This document shows positions 9,546-21,499 of a DNA stretch of 64,000 bases, one piece after another. The first letter of the stretch is position 1. Each line of letters opens with the position of its first letter. This DNA is from Flaccisagitta enflata. Taxonomy: Eukaryota; Chaetognatha; Sagittoidea; Aphragmophora. The notes under the pieces were generated by a model that made no database searches, was not told where the DNA came from, and was given only the letters and a program-made list of their open reading frames with translations. Location: positions 36,642,001-36,706,000 of the forward strand of contig OZ231127.1 of the NCBI GenBank assembly GCA_965153355.1. The letters run 5' to 3'. The position numbers and the translations under genes are program-made.

Positions 9546-12500
9546 AAAAGTGATTTCTATGTAAAATTGCATCAGGAATCCATTTTTGATGTTTTTAGGG
9601 CCCTTCGAAGGGGCCCCTAGAAACACACCAAAAAAACCAGCCAAAAATAGCCTATTTTGGCTATTTTTGTTGAAAATTTTTTGCTTTATGAGACCCCAAC
9701 CCCCAAATTTTTTTGGTGGTAATACTTCTTGATGTAAGAGACTGAAAAAAAAAATGATCATGATGGTAAGTGATGGTTGGGGTACCTAAAAAGGCCCAAA
9801 AAGGGCCCATAAAACATAGAAATATCACTTTTTTATTCATTGCGCGTCTAAAAATGCTTGGATTCCTACAAAATTTGAAATGGAACTTCTCATTTTATGC
9901 AACAAGCTTCCTGCAAAGTTTTGTGGCCACTTAGAACAGCTTCATGTTGAAATTATGCTCCAAAAAACAAAATTCGCCCAAAAAAAACCAATTTTTGAGT
10001 ATTCTTTCATGAAAACACTATTTCAAGGTCCCTGAATCCAATTTTTTTTTTGAAAATGGTTAGTCATGCATCTTGAGAGATCCCAGAAAAAATTTCAGCA
10101 GATATTTCCAAAAAATGGCCGAGTTATTACGGTTCAAAATGACCTGGTAAATGAAAAAAAAAAACACAATTTTCTAACTTCAAGGCTGTAGAACTGAAAA
10201 ATTATATCAAAAGTACCTGCAAAATAGACAAATTAAAAGGAAAATGCATGGGGAATCCATTACTGGTGGTTTGGGGGCTCTACAAGGGGGCCCCTGGAAA
10301 CACACCCCCCAAAAAAGCTAGAAATGGCCTATTTTGGCTATTTTTTGAAAAATTCTTGTTTAAAGAGACCCAATCCTTCCAAATTTTATTGGGCTATACT
10401 TCTTGATGTAAGAGACTGATGGAAAGAGAATCATGATGGTAGATGATGGTTGGGGTACCTAAAAAGGCCCGAAAGGGACCTGTAAAACATAGATATCATA
10501 TCTTTATTCACTGCGCGTCCAAAAATGCTTGGATTCCAAAAAAAATTGAAATGGAGATTCTCATTTTATGTAAAAAGCTTCCTAAAAAATTTTGAACAGA
10601 TTGTAGAGCCCCCAAATCATCAGTAATGGATTTCCCATGCATTTTTCACCCATTGACTCCCAGTCGTCTTCCATAGAATCTTAGATATTGGTCTCTTCTA
10701 AAATCTACTTGGAAATTAGTGCCGCCGCCTCTATCTTCCTGTATTGCACCAAAAAGACAGCGTGGCAAAGCAAAAAAATATAGGAGAGGTAACAAAAACA
10801 TCTTATAAATACTTTTTCTAAATTTTCATTTAATTTCTTTTTTTTTTTTTCATTTTTTATTTTTTATTTTTTTTTTTCTATTTCTTTTTATTTTTTATTT
10901 TTCTATTTTTTTTTCATTTTTTTTTAAAATCTTTTTTTAGATTTTTTTTTTGTAAAGGTGGAGGCGGCGGCGGCTGCGGCGGTAGCGGAGGAGGAGGAGG
11001 CGGCGGCGGCGGTGGCGGCAATGGCGGCAGAGGAGGAGGAGGAGAGGAGGCGATGGTGGCGACAGCAGCGGGTGAGGAGGAGAGGAGGCAGTGGTGGAGG
11101 AGGAGGAGGAGGAAAGAGGCGGCGGCGGCGGCGGCGGCGGTGGAGGAGGAGGAGGAGGCGGCGGCAGAGGAGGGGTAGGTAAGAGGCGGCGGCGGTGGCG
11201 GCGGCGGCGGTGGAGGAGGAGGTGGAGGCAACGAAGGAGGAGGAGGCGGCGGCGCCAGAGGAGGAAGGTTAGATAAGAGGCGGCGGCGGTGGCGGTGGCG
11301 GAGGTGGAGGAGGAAGAGGAGCAGCAGCAGCAGGAGGAGGCGGTGGCGGAGGTGGAGGAGGAAGAGGAGCAGCAGCAGCAGGAGGAGGCGGCAGCGGCGT
11401 TTAGGAGATAGCAGCAACAGAAAGTAATCTCCTCAATACCCATGATACAAAACAAATGGAGGAGGCGGCGGCGGGAGATTGAGATCATGTAGACAGAGTT
11501 GTTATAGCAGAGGCAGAGGCAAAGGCGGCGGCGGCGGCAGCAGCACTAATTGCAACAGCACTGACAGTTATCTAAGTAGGGTCAATAAAGTAGAAGAAGA
11601 GAGGGGGTGGTATAGTAGTAGGTAAGGGGGTGGTGAGTGATTGAGATCATGTTAGCAGTTGGATCTCAGGCAGAGCCATAGGCAGTGGCAATGGGCCAAT
11701 GGCCCTTATAGGAGGGTATTTCCAATGGGCTGGGGCATTGGGCAGGGTCATTACAGCCCGCTGGTTGTCACTACCTCGCATTTTTAGATAAATTTTACTA
11801 TTTCCCAGGTACTTTTAGTTTAATCTTTCATTCTTACAGCCTTGAAAATACTTGTTTTTTTTTCATTTATCAGGACATTTTTAACTGGAATGACTAAGTC
11901 ATTTTTTTGAAACATCTGCTGAAATTTTTTCTGGGGCCTCTTTATGACGTGAAATCTGCCAGGGAAAAATGAAGCGCTTCACCCCACTTTTGCATCAATA
12001 ATGGACTAATTATCTATCCACAAATGTTACCATTGCTCAAGTTGTCACTGGATACACTTGATATGTACGTCTGTTCCATATTTTACGCTTTAAATCTTCT
12101 TTTGATAAACAATTCTCATGGAAAATGGCAAAAAAATGAAGATTTTTAGTGAAATTCTGTTGACATTTTTTTCTATTTTCTCAGGTCGAAATTATAAGAA
12201 AGCCACGCCCAAAAGAATTTTGCATTTTCAAAGACATAGTTCTCTCTAAAAACGATTTGGGAAGAGAACTATGTTCTTTGTTTTTTCATTTTTTCATTTT
12301 CTATGCAAACTTTTAATTTCGACCAACCCCTTGTCAGTGACAAAAAAGAAATTTGTAGAAATTTTCAGTAAATCTTCCTCAGTAATGTAAGCTAAATCTG
12401 AGTCTCTTGCTAAATGGATGCAAATTTTGCTTTCAAATATCATGCATGTCTTATCTTAATCACTTTTATTCACTTGTTTTTCTATTTTCACTCATGTATT

Positions 12501-13770
12501 TTTTCTATTTTGACCCATTTTGATACCCTAAATTTTGGCTTCGTGGGCACGCTGTCTTATATACATGAGTAACCATTTACGGAAAAAAAAGATTCAATTA
12601 CCTTGAAATAGTGTCTATATGTGAGAAAACTCAAAAATTGGCTTATTTTGGGGCGAATTTTGTTTGAGCATAATTTTACCATGAAGCTGTTCAAAAGTGG
12701 CAAAAAAATTTTGCAGGAAGCTATTTACATGAAATGAGAATTTCCATTTCAAATTTTTTAGGAATCAAAGCATTTTTGGACGCGCAGTGAATAAAAAAAT
12801 GATATCTTTATGTTTTACGGGCCCTTTTTGGGCCTTATTAGGTAACCCAACCATCACCTACCGTCATGATTTTCTTTCCATCAGTCTCTTACATCAAGAG
12901 GTATAGCCCAAAAAATTTGGAAGGATTGGGTCTCTTTAAACAAGAAATTTTTACAAAAAATAGCCAAAATAGGTCATTTTTAGCTTTTTTTGGGGGGTAT
13001 TTCCAGGGGCCCCCTTGTAGAGCCCCCAAACCACCAGTAATGGATTCCCCATGCATTTTCTTTTTAATATGTCTATTTTCCAGGTACTTTTAGTATAATT
13101 TTTCAGTTCTACAGCCATGAAGTTACAAAATTGTGTTTTTTTTTCATTTACCAGGTCATTTTGAACCGTAATAACGCGGCCATTTTTTAGAAATATCTGC
13201 TAAAATTTTTTCTGGGATCTCTCAAGATGCATGAATAACCATTTTCAAAAAAAAAATTGGATTCAGGGACCTTGAAATAGTGTTTTCATGTAAGAAAACT
13301 CAAAAATTGGGTTTTTTTTTGGTCGAAATTTGTTTTTTTTTAGCATAATTTCAACATGAAGCTGTTCAAAAGTGGTCACAAAACTTTGCAGGAAGCTTGT
13401 TGCATAAAATGAGAAGTTCCATTTCAAATTTTGTAGGAATCCAAGCATTTTTAGACGCGCAATGAATAAAAAAGTGATATTTCTATGTTTTACGGGCCCT
13501 TTTCGGGCCTTTTTGGGCCTTTTTAAGTTCCCCAACCATCACTTACCATCATGATCATTTTTTTTCAGTCTCTTACATCAAGAAGTATTACCACCAAAAA
13601 AATTTGGGGGTTGGGGTCTCATAAAGCAAAAAATTTTCAACAAAAATAGCCAAAATAGGCTATTTTTGGCTGTTTTTTTTGGTGCGTTTCTAGGGGCCCT
13701 CTCGTAGGGCCCTAAAAACATCAAAAATGGATTCCTGATGCAATTTTACATAGAAATCACTTTTTTTTTG
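9546..13770. repeat. Giant inverted repeat, arms about 1.1-1.2 kb
   Basis: The left arm (about 9546-10650) and right arm (about 12560-13770) are reverse complements. Shared landmarks are TTGCATCAGGAATCCATTTT, ATTGCGCGTCTAAAAATGC and GAAGTATTACCACCAAAAAA. Each arm holds two diverged direct copies of a shorter unit (GCGCGTC, GATGGTTGGGGTACCTAAAA). Another fragment lies at 11800-11950. The spacer holds a GGN triplet tract. No transposase-like frame is visible. It could be a large foldback element or an inverted duplication of a satellite. Confidence 0.75.
10957..11530. repeat. GGC/GGA triplet tract
   Basis: Imperfect (GGC)n and (GGA)n with internal duplication of about 60 bp (AGGAAGAGGAGCAGCAGC appears twice). 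The poly-Pro/Ser/Leu frames on the minus strand and the Arg/Glu/Gly frames on the plus strand are by-products. The tract lies in the loop of the giant inverted repeat. Confidence 0.9.
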
Positions 13771-13849
13771 CCACCCTCAACAATTTTTTTTTTTACATGC
13801 TAGCTGAAGATATGCATGTGAGGGTACGGATTTGATTGAAGTTACCTCG

Positions 13850-14295
13850 AACAAGTGACACAAGGGCACAATATCGTTGCGGACGCGCGGGCAGAGACGC
13901 ACATACAGACATACACACAGACAGACAGACAGACACACACACACACAGACACACACACAGACTGACACACAGACACACACACAGACTGACACACACACAG
14001 ACTGACACACACACACACACACAGACTGACACACACACTCACACAGACTGACACACACACACAGACTGACACACACACACACAGACTGACACAAACACAG
14101 ACTGACACACACAGACACACACACACACAGACTGACACACACACACAGTCACACACACAGACAAGACACACAGAATCATGATTGCAGAATCAAAAATGCG
14201 CGTTTCAACACTTTTTAACTCCATCGCCACGGACCAACGGACGGACCGACGGACGGACAAAGCCTGCTATAGAGTTGCGTGTCCGCAACTAAAAA
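13850..14295 (+). repeat. Hairpin-tag repeat with CA-rich core
   Basis: It starts AACAAGTGAC, the start of a second subfamily. The tag GTTGCGGAC (13876-13884) is followed by a (CA/GA)n microsatellite and GGACGGACCGACGG units, and ends TATAGAGTTGCG-TGTC-CGCAACTAAAAA (hairpin 14273-14290). The tag is the exact reverse complement of GTCCGCAAC in the hairpin. The Cys/Val and His/Thr frames over the core are not genes. Confidence 0.8.
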
Positions 14296-14490
14296 CAGGG
14301 GGTAAAGCTAAAAAGTTTCTAGACATTTTTAGCTTTTTTTAGCTTTTTTTTAACTTTTTTTAGCTCTTTTCAAATTGTAAGTGGTGCAAAAAGGTGAAAA
14401 AAGCTAAAAAAGGCTAAAAACAGCTAAAAAATGTTAAAGGCAGCTATGAGTTTCTACAGAAAACTTAGAACAACCACAAGCAAAGAAGCT

Positions 14491-15832
14491 AAAAATCTGA
14501 ACAGTATCTGGGTCCGCGACGGAAGGGGGTTAAAGATCACCAATTCCATAAGATCGCTATGACCAAAAGATCGCTAACCCTGTAAGTTCGCCAAAACTAT
14601 AAGTCTTGACATTTAGAGCCGCCATACAAAGTTTCATGCAAATCCGTTGAAAAATGACAAAGTTATGCACGTTTTTCACTTTTAGGCTAGTAGCGTGGTT
14701 GGGTGGTAGGCTGGTTTAGATAAATAGTGTGCGTATGTTGAGTTCTTCCATTTAGAGACTCCATACCAAGTTTCAACCAATTTGGTTGAAAAATGTCCAA
14801 TTTATGTAAGTTTTTACTTTTAGGCCGGTAAGCTGGTTAGGTGGTAGGTTGGTTTGGCCGGTTAGCATGCTCAAACATAAATAAATCACATACATGTGTT
14901 GAGTCCTTCCATTTAGAGACTCCATACTAAATTTCAACCAAATTGGTTGAAAAACGCCAAAGATATGCACATTTATCACTTTTTGGTTTTGGTTGGTAGG
15001 CTGGTTGGGTGGTAGGCTGGTTTGACAGGATAAATAGTGCGCATATGTTGAGTTCTTCCATTTAGAGACCCCATACCAAGTTTCAACCAAATTAGTTGAA
15101 AAATGACAAGGTTAAGCAAGTTTTTCACTTTTGGGCCGGTTGGCTGGTTGGGTGGTAGGTCGGTTTGGCCGGTTAGCATGCTCAAATGCATATAAATCAC
15201 ATACACATGTTGAGTCCTTCCATTTAGAGACTCCATACCAAATTTCAACCAAATCGGTTGAAAAATGCCAAAGTTATGCACGTTTTTCACTTTTAGGCCG
15301 GTAGGCTGGTTGGGTGGTAGGCTGGTTTGACAGGATAAATAGTGCGCATATGTTGAGTTCTTCCATTTAGAGACCCCATACCAAGTTTCAACCAAATTAG
15401 TTGAAAAATGCCAAAGTTATGCAAGTTTTTCACTTTTAGGCCGGTTGGCTGGTTGGGTGGTAGGTCGGTTTGGCCGGTTAGCATGCTCAAATGCATATAA
15501 ATCATATACATATGTTGAGTCCTTCCATTTAGAGACTCCATACCAAATTTCAGCCAAATTGGTTGAAAAATGCCAAAGTTATGCACATTTTTCACTTTTA
15601 GGCCGGTAGGCTGGTTGGGCCGGTTGGGTTGGTCGGATCACAAAAATCGGATAGGATGTAAAGCGCCTTACCCTAGTACAACTTCCCACCAAATATGAAG
15701 CAAATCGGTCAAAGCACAAAAAAGTTATCCATTTTTCAAAATGAACACGACAACGACGACGACGACGACGACGACACCCACCCGCCTTAAATTATAGTCC
15801 GCGTCGGAATGATATTCCGTCGCGGACAAAAA
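14491..15832 (+). repeat. 1.34-kb satellite-bearing hairpin-ended element, copy 1
   Basis: It begins AAAAATCTGAACAGTATCTG, then the tag GTCCGCGACGGAA (14512-14524). It ends in a long hairpin at 15797-15827 (GTCCGCG-T-CGGAAT, loop GAT, ATTCCG-T-CGCGGAC) and AAAAA. The tag equals the reverse complement of the outer arm over 13 nt. The core is a dimeric satellite with TTCCATTTAGAGA every 144-162 bp (dimer about 306 bp), followed by an ACG-rich run. Minus-strand frames stay open across the satellite units; I do not regard them as genes without other evidence. Confidence 0.85.
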
Positions 15833-16100
15833 GAGCTAAAAAAGACAAAGGAGCTAATAAAGAGCTAAAAAACAAAAAAGCTAAAAAGTTACAAAAAAAA
15901 GCTATAACGGATCAAAGAACTTGGTCCCTTCAAATCTATTTTTTTTTCTATGTCAGCAATAAGAGAAATTTGCTTTTAGTGGATAAAATTTATTAGTCCC
16001 TTGTCATCCGTTATTGCGAGGTTTAAATGTATGTACCTTAGATAGGAACTAAAAATGAATTTCAATACAGTAATGGTACAACTCTGATGTGCAGATGAGG
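15833..16100. other. Spacer with a decayed TA-type element
   Basis: AGCTATAACGGATC near 15900 and CATCCGTTATTGCGAGGTTTAA near 16005 resemble the two ends of the Tigger-like element at 3164, separated by only about 130 bp. They may be the remains of a short non-autonomous relative. AGCTAAAAA words surround it. No gene is seen. Confidence 0.4.
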
Positions 16101-16137
16101 CAAATTTTATGGACAAAAGCTTTCATTTGCTACTTAC

Positions 16138-19100
16138 TCAATACATTCAGCTTCACCCTTGAGTCTGTAGGGAAGGCTGTTACACATTGTAGGGAGCTAG
16201 CTTCTAGTATTTCAGTCTGTGCGATATATACATTATACAGCCTCAGAGGGAAGGGACCCTGACAAAAGTCAAGACGTGGTAAGATTAAGAGTGTCTTACA
16301 TGAATTCTCGTGGCGCCCAACTTTATCCGATTCTAGCGAAGCGCGCAGCGCGTAGGAATTTTCCGCGTCATCGTCCATGGCAAAGCGAAGTCCTGGATAA
16401 AAAAAAATAATACCCAACGCATTTCGCAGGTCGGATTCCGTGACGAACTTGAAAAAAACTAGGCCGGATGCACGGCCAGTAAGTATTTGCTGGCGGGTGG
16501 GCATGGGTCATGCGGGAGGGCAGGGACTGTAGTGGGCAGTGTGGGGGCAGTGCGATGTTGCTAGGTAGGAGTGGTAATGCTAAGAAATCGCTATTTCAGT
16601 CGATCCTGAATTTCGCGTTGCGGACCTACAGCCCTACCTATTTACCTTCCTACGGACACGCCCTCTTAATTCTTATAGAATCGCTTAGCCAGCGATTAAA
16701 GACATTTATCTTACGCACTGAACTACGCATAGTCTTAAACAACTGCTTAAACGACGCTATCAAATTGATACACTATGTTATACACTTTTTTTTTATAAGA
16801 ACCTAGTTTATAAGAACATCAAGGCTTCGAATGGCCTCAAAATTAAGAACATCTTAAGAACATACAAAGGCTTCAAATCTTGAGAAAAAAATTTCGCTTA
16901 CGATGAAATTGAAAAAATATTTAAAAAATCCTTGAATTTCAGTATAATTAAGATAATATTTTATGATTTTTAAACAAATACCATAAAAATCTGAACAGTA
17001 TCTGGGTCCGCGACGGAAGGGGGTTAAAGATCACCAATTCCATAAGATCACTATGACCAAAAGATCGCTAACCCTGTAAGTTCGCCAAAACTATAAGTCT
17101 TGACATTTAGAGCCGCCATACAAAGTTTCATGCAAATCCGTTGAAAAATGACAAAGTTATGCACGTTTTTCACTTTTAGGCTAGTAACGTGGTTGGGTGG
17201 TAGGCTGGTTTAGATAAATAGTGTGCGTATGTTGAGTTCTTCCATTTAGAGACTTCATACCAAGTTTCAACCAATTTGGTTGAAAAATGTCCAATTTATG
17301 TAAGTTTTTACTTTTAGGCCGGTAAGCTGGTTAGGTGGTAGGTTGGTTTGGCCGGTTAGCATGCTCAAACATAAATAAATCACATACATGTGTTGAGTCC
17401 TTCCATTTAGAGACTCCATACTAAATTTCAACCAAATTGGTTGAAAAACGCCAAAGATATGCACATTTATCACTTTTTGGTTGGTAGGCTGGTTGGGTGG
17501 TAGGCTGGTTTGACAGGATAAATAGTGCGCATATGTTGAGTTCTTCCATTTAGAGACCCCATACCAAGTTTCAACCAAATTAGTTGAAAAATGACAAGGT
17601 TAAGCAAGTTTTTCACTTTTGGGCCGGTTGGCTGGTTGGGTGGTAGGTCGGTTTGGCCGGTTAGCATGCTCAAATGCATATAAATCACATACACATGTTG
17701 AGTCCTTCCATTTAGAGACTCCATACCAAATTTCAACCAAATCGGTTGAAAAATGCCAAAGTTATGCACGTTTTTCACTTTTAGGCCGGTAGGCTGGTTG
17801 GGTGGTAGGCTGGTTTGACAGGATAAATAGTGCGCATATGTTGAGTTCTTCCATTTAGAGACCCCATACCAAGTTTCAACCAAATTAGTTGAAAAATGCC
17901 AAAGTTATGCAAGTTTTTCACTTTTAGGCCGGTTGGCTGGTTGGGTGGTAGGTCGGTTTGGCCGGTTAGCATGCTCAAATGCATATAAATCATATACATA
18001 TGTTGAGTCCTTCCATTTAGAGACTCCATACCAAATTTCAGCCAAATTGGTTGAAAAATGCCAAAGTTATGCACGTTTTTCACTTTTAGGCCGGTAGGCT
18101 GGTTGGGCCGGTTGGGTTGGTCGGATCACAAAAATCGGATAGGATGTAAAGCGCCTTACCCTAGTACAACTTCCCACCAAATATGAAGCAAATCGGTCAA
18201 AGCACAAAAAAGTTATCCATTTTTCAAAATGAACACGACAACGACAACGACGACGACGACGACGACACCCACCCGCCTTAAATTATAGTCCGCGTCGGAA
18301 TGATATTCCGTCGCGGACAAAAACATCCCCAGACTTTAATAATTGGTATTTGTTTTAATAGTATTTAATTAAAATATCTTTAGTATAATTGAGTAATAGT
18401 ATATTATAAGGTTTCTTATAGTTTATATGGTACTTCAAATTAAGAACGCTCTAAGAACGTTGAAGGTTTCATTTGGCCTTGAAAATAAGAACATGAAGCC
18501 TTCGAAAAAAAAGTGACGTTCTTAAAAAAAAAAAAAGTGTACATAATTTTGTATGGATAAAACCCACCTTTTAGATGGGCCGCATACGAGGAAATCTTTC
18601 TGTCGTCGACGCGGAAAGACAAATCGGCGAAGCATAGCCTCGTCTTCGGGTTGACACGAATCCGGCAGAGCCGAGCATCCGACAAACTCGAATTGTGTAG
18701 GAAAAGCGTTTTGGCGTATCTGAGGGTACATTTAGATGGAAAATGAACTTACGTCACGAAAACAAAAGCTCATTTGGCATTTGCCTTTTTAGGTGCGACA
18801 AAGCACCTCTATAACTGGCTGTGTCCGTCGGTTGGTTGGTCTGTAACGCATTCGTTCGACGCTCCACACCGTCGCACCTATTGACCTACTTGGCCTTGTT
18901 AATTGTGATGTTGAGGCCATTGCCAAATTTCAAAACTTTAGTGCCAGGGTAACTTCTCACTGAGAGGCGGCTGAGTCCCACGTGGAGGTAGGTCCGTAAT
19001 TGGTCTCGCAGGTAAGATCGTCCGTGACGAGGGAGCATGGACGAATTCCCGCGACCACCACCTTTCGCAAAAGTGGCGGTTGAAGGCCAAACTCATCCGG

Positions 19101-19682
19101 CATCGGAAGCAGATGGTTTAAAGGAACGTCGACGGATCTGGCTTCGTCTATTAAGTAAACGCATGCGCTGTCAAGACCAACGGAATGGGTATTGTAATCA
19201 AATAAATAATCGATGGTTGACAAAGCAGCTAGTTCTTGGCTTGTTCATGCAGGTAATACATCAGCAGAATCTTCACTTGCAAATCTTATGTTGTTATTGA
19301 CGGAGTATTATATAGTAACATCTTACCGATGACCCCCACGGACGGTCAATACGTTGGTGAGCAGTCCGCGACGCCATTGGGTTCTTCCTCCTCCCGCACC
19401 TCCTCCTCCTCCTCCTCTATCCTGAGACGCATTTTCTAATGCCAGATATTTGTGACCGACGTTGAGTTGTCGTTCGCTCAGACTCGAGCCCCAGCGCGAA
19501 TACTTGGAATGCACGCGTCCGCAGTAATCCTCCAGGGCACGCAGGAAGTCCCGTTCGTTTGATGGTAAAGGAGATTTTCGCACGTAAATTACGTTGGGCG
19601 ACTCGACTTGAATCACAATCACCGACACGTCTTGAGAAGACGCCGCCTGGACCACAGAGTTTCCGGCCCCCACGATCGACAT
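16138..19682 (-). CDS. Tudor-domain protein gene, 5' four exons (partial)
   Basis: Exons on the minus strand: 19682-19327 (ATG at 19682), 19167-18961, 18719-18568 and 16392-16138, with phases 2, 2, 1 and 1 all matching. The donors are GTAAGA, GTGAGA, GTGGGT and GTAAGT. Exon 1 has VSVIVIQVESPNVIYV, the strand pattern that opens extended Tudor domains, and ends in a Gly-rich loop. Exon 2 has VYLIDEARSVDV, LPMPDEF and VVVAGIRP, the Tudor barrel core; exon 3 continues the SN-like half. Tudor domains bind methyl-arginine or methyl-lysine ligands, often in germline RNA granules. The usual Asp-Tyr-Gly of the barrel reads Ile-Asp-Glu, so ligand binding is uncertain. Intron 3 holds the second 1.34-kb element and intron 2 a hairpin-tag repeat. 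In-window coding is about 323 residues; the 3' part was not found. Confidence 0.7.
16985..18323 (+). repeat. 1.34-kb satellite-bearing hairpin-ended element, copy 2
   Basis: This is a direct repeat of 14491-15832, differing by small indels (for example six bases missing in a Thr-Lys stretch) and few substitutions. It has the same tag (17006-17018), dimeric satellite, ACG run and terminal hairpin (18288-18318) with AAAAA. Different sequences flank the two copies, so this is two insertions or a segmental copy of the element alone. It lies in intron 3 of the Tudor gene. Confidence 0.85.
18786..18900 (-). repeat. Short hairpin-tag repeat, AGGTGC type
   Basis: In plus-strand reading it is TTTTT, hairpin AGGTGC-GACAAA-GCACCT (18791-18808), CTCTATAACTGGC, GTCCGTCGGTTGG, the tag GTCGCACCT (18871-18879) and the GGCCTTGTT end. 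The tag is the exact reverse complement of AGGTGCGAC, that is, arm plus loop. It lies in intron 2 of the Tudor gene. The copy at 34273 is the same type. Confidence 0.8.
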
Positions 19683-20520
19683 ATTTCTGTATATTCTTTC
19701 GCCGCACGTACACGTAATAGTTTCACCTCAATGATGCGTTTAAATAACTACAATAAAACTCTTACATGTTATAATTACCACCTAGGAAAAATTTATTGCA
19801 GCAAGCTTAATCCATAACAACTCACCCAAATCTCAACGGAGATTTTTCAAAACAGCGAAATTATCACATGAAAATTATCATTCAAGCTAAGTAAAGCGGG
19901 ACCCAGTAACTCAATTTTGTTAGAAAGTGAGCTCAAGACGTGAAGCAATGTCAAATGCAAAATTGCAAGCCCTTTCTCCCGTTTTTGATGAGAGTTTTAT
20001 AGATGCTTAATCAATGATATTGTAGAACGAAATCTCTTAAAAAAGTCTTTCCTTATTTCCTTTCAGCATTGTAGTTGCCCTTGACAACTGCTTTGTAAGT
20101 TTTCACTATCAACAAAAGATTGCTAATCTTTGAATGAACAGTTTCTCTCTTGGGTGCAATAATCATTTCCTGGATAGTATCTAGCTATTGCAAGTCTGTA
20201 CATACAACGAAAAAGAATTGTAATTACTAAAACTTGTCACATAGTGAAAGAAAAGCAATGCAAATTTTTCGCCATTCAAAAAAGTAAATTGTCTATTATT
20301 TATCAGTACAGGAAATAAAAACCCCTTTGTCAATAAGCGCCCAAGTGAATTGAAATGAAATGATGTAGTTGCATTTTGAACACAGTTTTCCACGAACTTG
20401 AAGTTTCCCAAACGGTGAAATGTTCAAAGCGCAGGAAAGGCGACCTGACGGGGGAAAAGACAGTGCACATCATAAGTGTCCTCGAGAAAATCGTGTAAAA
20501 AAGACACCACCACCCAAAAC
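19683..20520. other. Non-coding stretch upstream of the Tudor gene
   Basis: AT-rich, with short frames only and no repeat family recognised. It probably contains the Tudor gene promoter; I cannot point to a core element. Confidence 0.4.
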
Positions 20521-20521
20521 G

Positions 20522-20543
20522 AGACAGACAGACAGACACAGAA

Positions 20544-20582
<39 letters not shown>

Positions 20583-20599
20583 AAGAGAGAAAGAGAGAA

Positions 20600-20689
<90 letters not shown>

Positions 20690-20910
20690 GCACACACACA
20701 CATAGTAACAGAGAGAGAGACAGGAGAGAGAGAGGCACAGAAAAAGAGAGAGAGACAAGAGAGGGAGACGTACAGAAAAAGAGAGGGAGACAAGAGAGAG
20801 ATATGTACAGAAAAAGAGAGGGAGACAAGAGAGAGATATGTACAGAAAAAGAGAGGGAGACAAGAGAGAGATATGTACAGAAACAGAGAGAGAGAGAGAG
20901 CGAGACAGAC

Positions 20911-20996
<86 letters not shown>
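20522..20996. repeat. GA-rich microsatellite and minisatellite
   Basis: Two long (GA)n runs flank a block of about 45-bp units (AGAGAGGGAGACAAGAGAG, then ATATGTACAGAAAAAG) repeated three to four times. All long frames here are Arg/Glu or Ser/Leu artefacts. Confidence 0.95.
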
Positions 20997-20998
<2 letters not shown>

Positions 20999-21115
20999 GT
21001 ACGATACAGCAGACGGGAGAGCAGTAGGAAATAGGGGGGTGTAGAGGTAAAATGCAATATGACTATGGAAGCTTCGTGCCTTGGTCTGTCGGTTGGTCGA
21101 TCATACTTTAAGGCG

Positions 21116-21224
21116 TTTTTAGTCGCTGGCTAAGCGACTCTATAAGAAGGTGTGTCCCTTAGTGGTTTGGTCGGTCTCTGTGTGTGTGTGTGTGTGTGTA
21201 TGTGTGTATGTGTGTATGTGTGTA

Positions 21225-21315
<91 letters not shown>

Positions 21316-21495
21316 AACGCGAAATATAAAAGAAGCGAATCGGCGTAAATGACGATTTTTGAGCATCATGGCTTCTGCCCAGTCACATCTCAGCCCCCGC
21401 TAACCCACATACTGCCGCTGCCATCACGCATTGCTGTCCAAAGCCCCAAAAACACCCGCCAGCGACAACTTATTGGCCGTGTATCCGGCCTTGTT
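21116..21495 (-). repeat. Hairpin-tag repeat, AGTCGCTGG type, with long TG core
   Basis: In plus-strand reading: TTTTT, hairpin AGTCGC-TGGCTAA-GCGACT (21121-21139), CTCTATAAGAAGG, a (TG)n run of about 130 bp, the tag CCAGCGAC (21459-21466), then GGCCGTGTATCCGGCCTTGTT. The tag is the exact reverse complement of GTCGCTGG, a hairpin variant unique to this copy in the window. Confidence 0.85.
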
Positions 21496-21499
21496 CTTG

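Noticed and set aside
10914-11488. Poly-Pro/Leu/Ser and Arg/Gly/Glu open frames
   Set aside because: Triplet tract (GGC/GGA)n is open in several frames on both strands without splice or codon signals.
16130-16504. A free-standing 124-residue minus-strand gene
   Set aside because: Its core is better explained as exon 4 of the Tudor gene (acceptor at 16393, donor GTAAGT at 16137, matching phase).
20420-21057. Frames up to 204 residues on both strands near the GA tract
   Set aside because: Arg/Glu and Ser/Leu repeats of (GA)n; no independent coding evidence.
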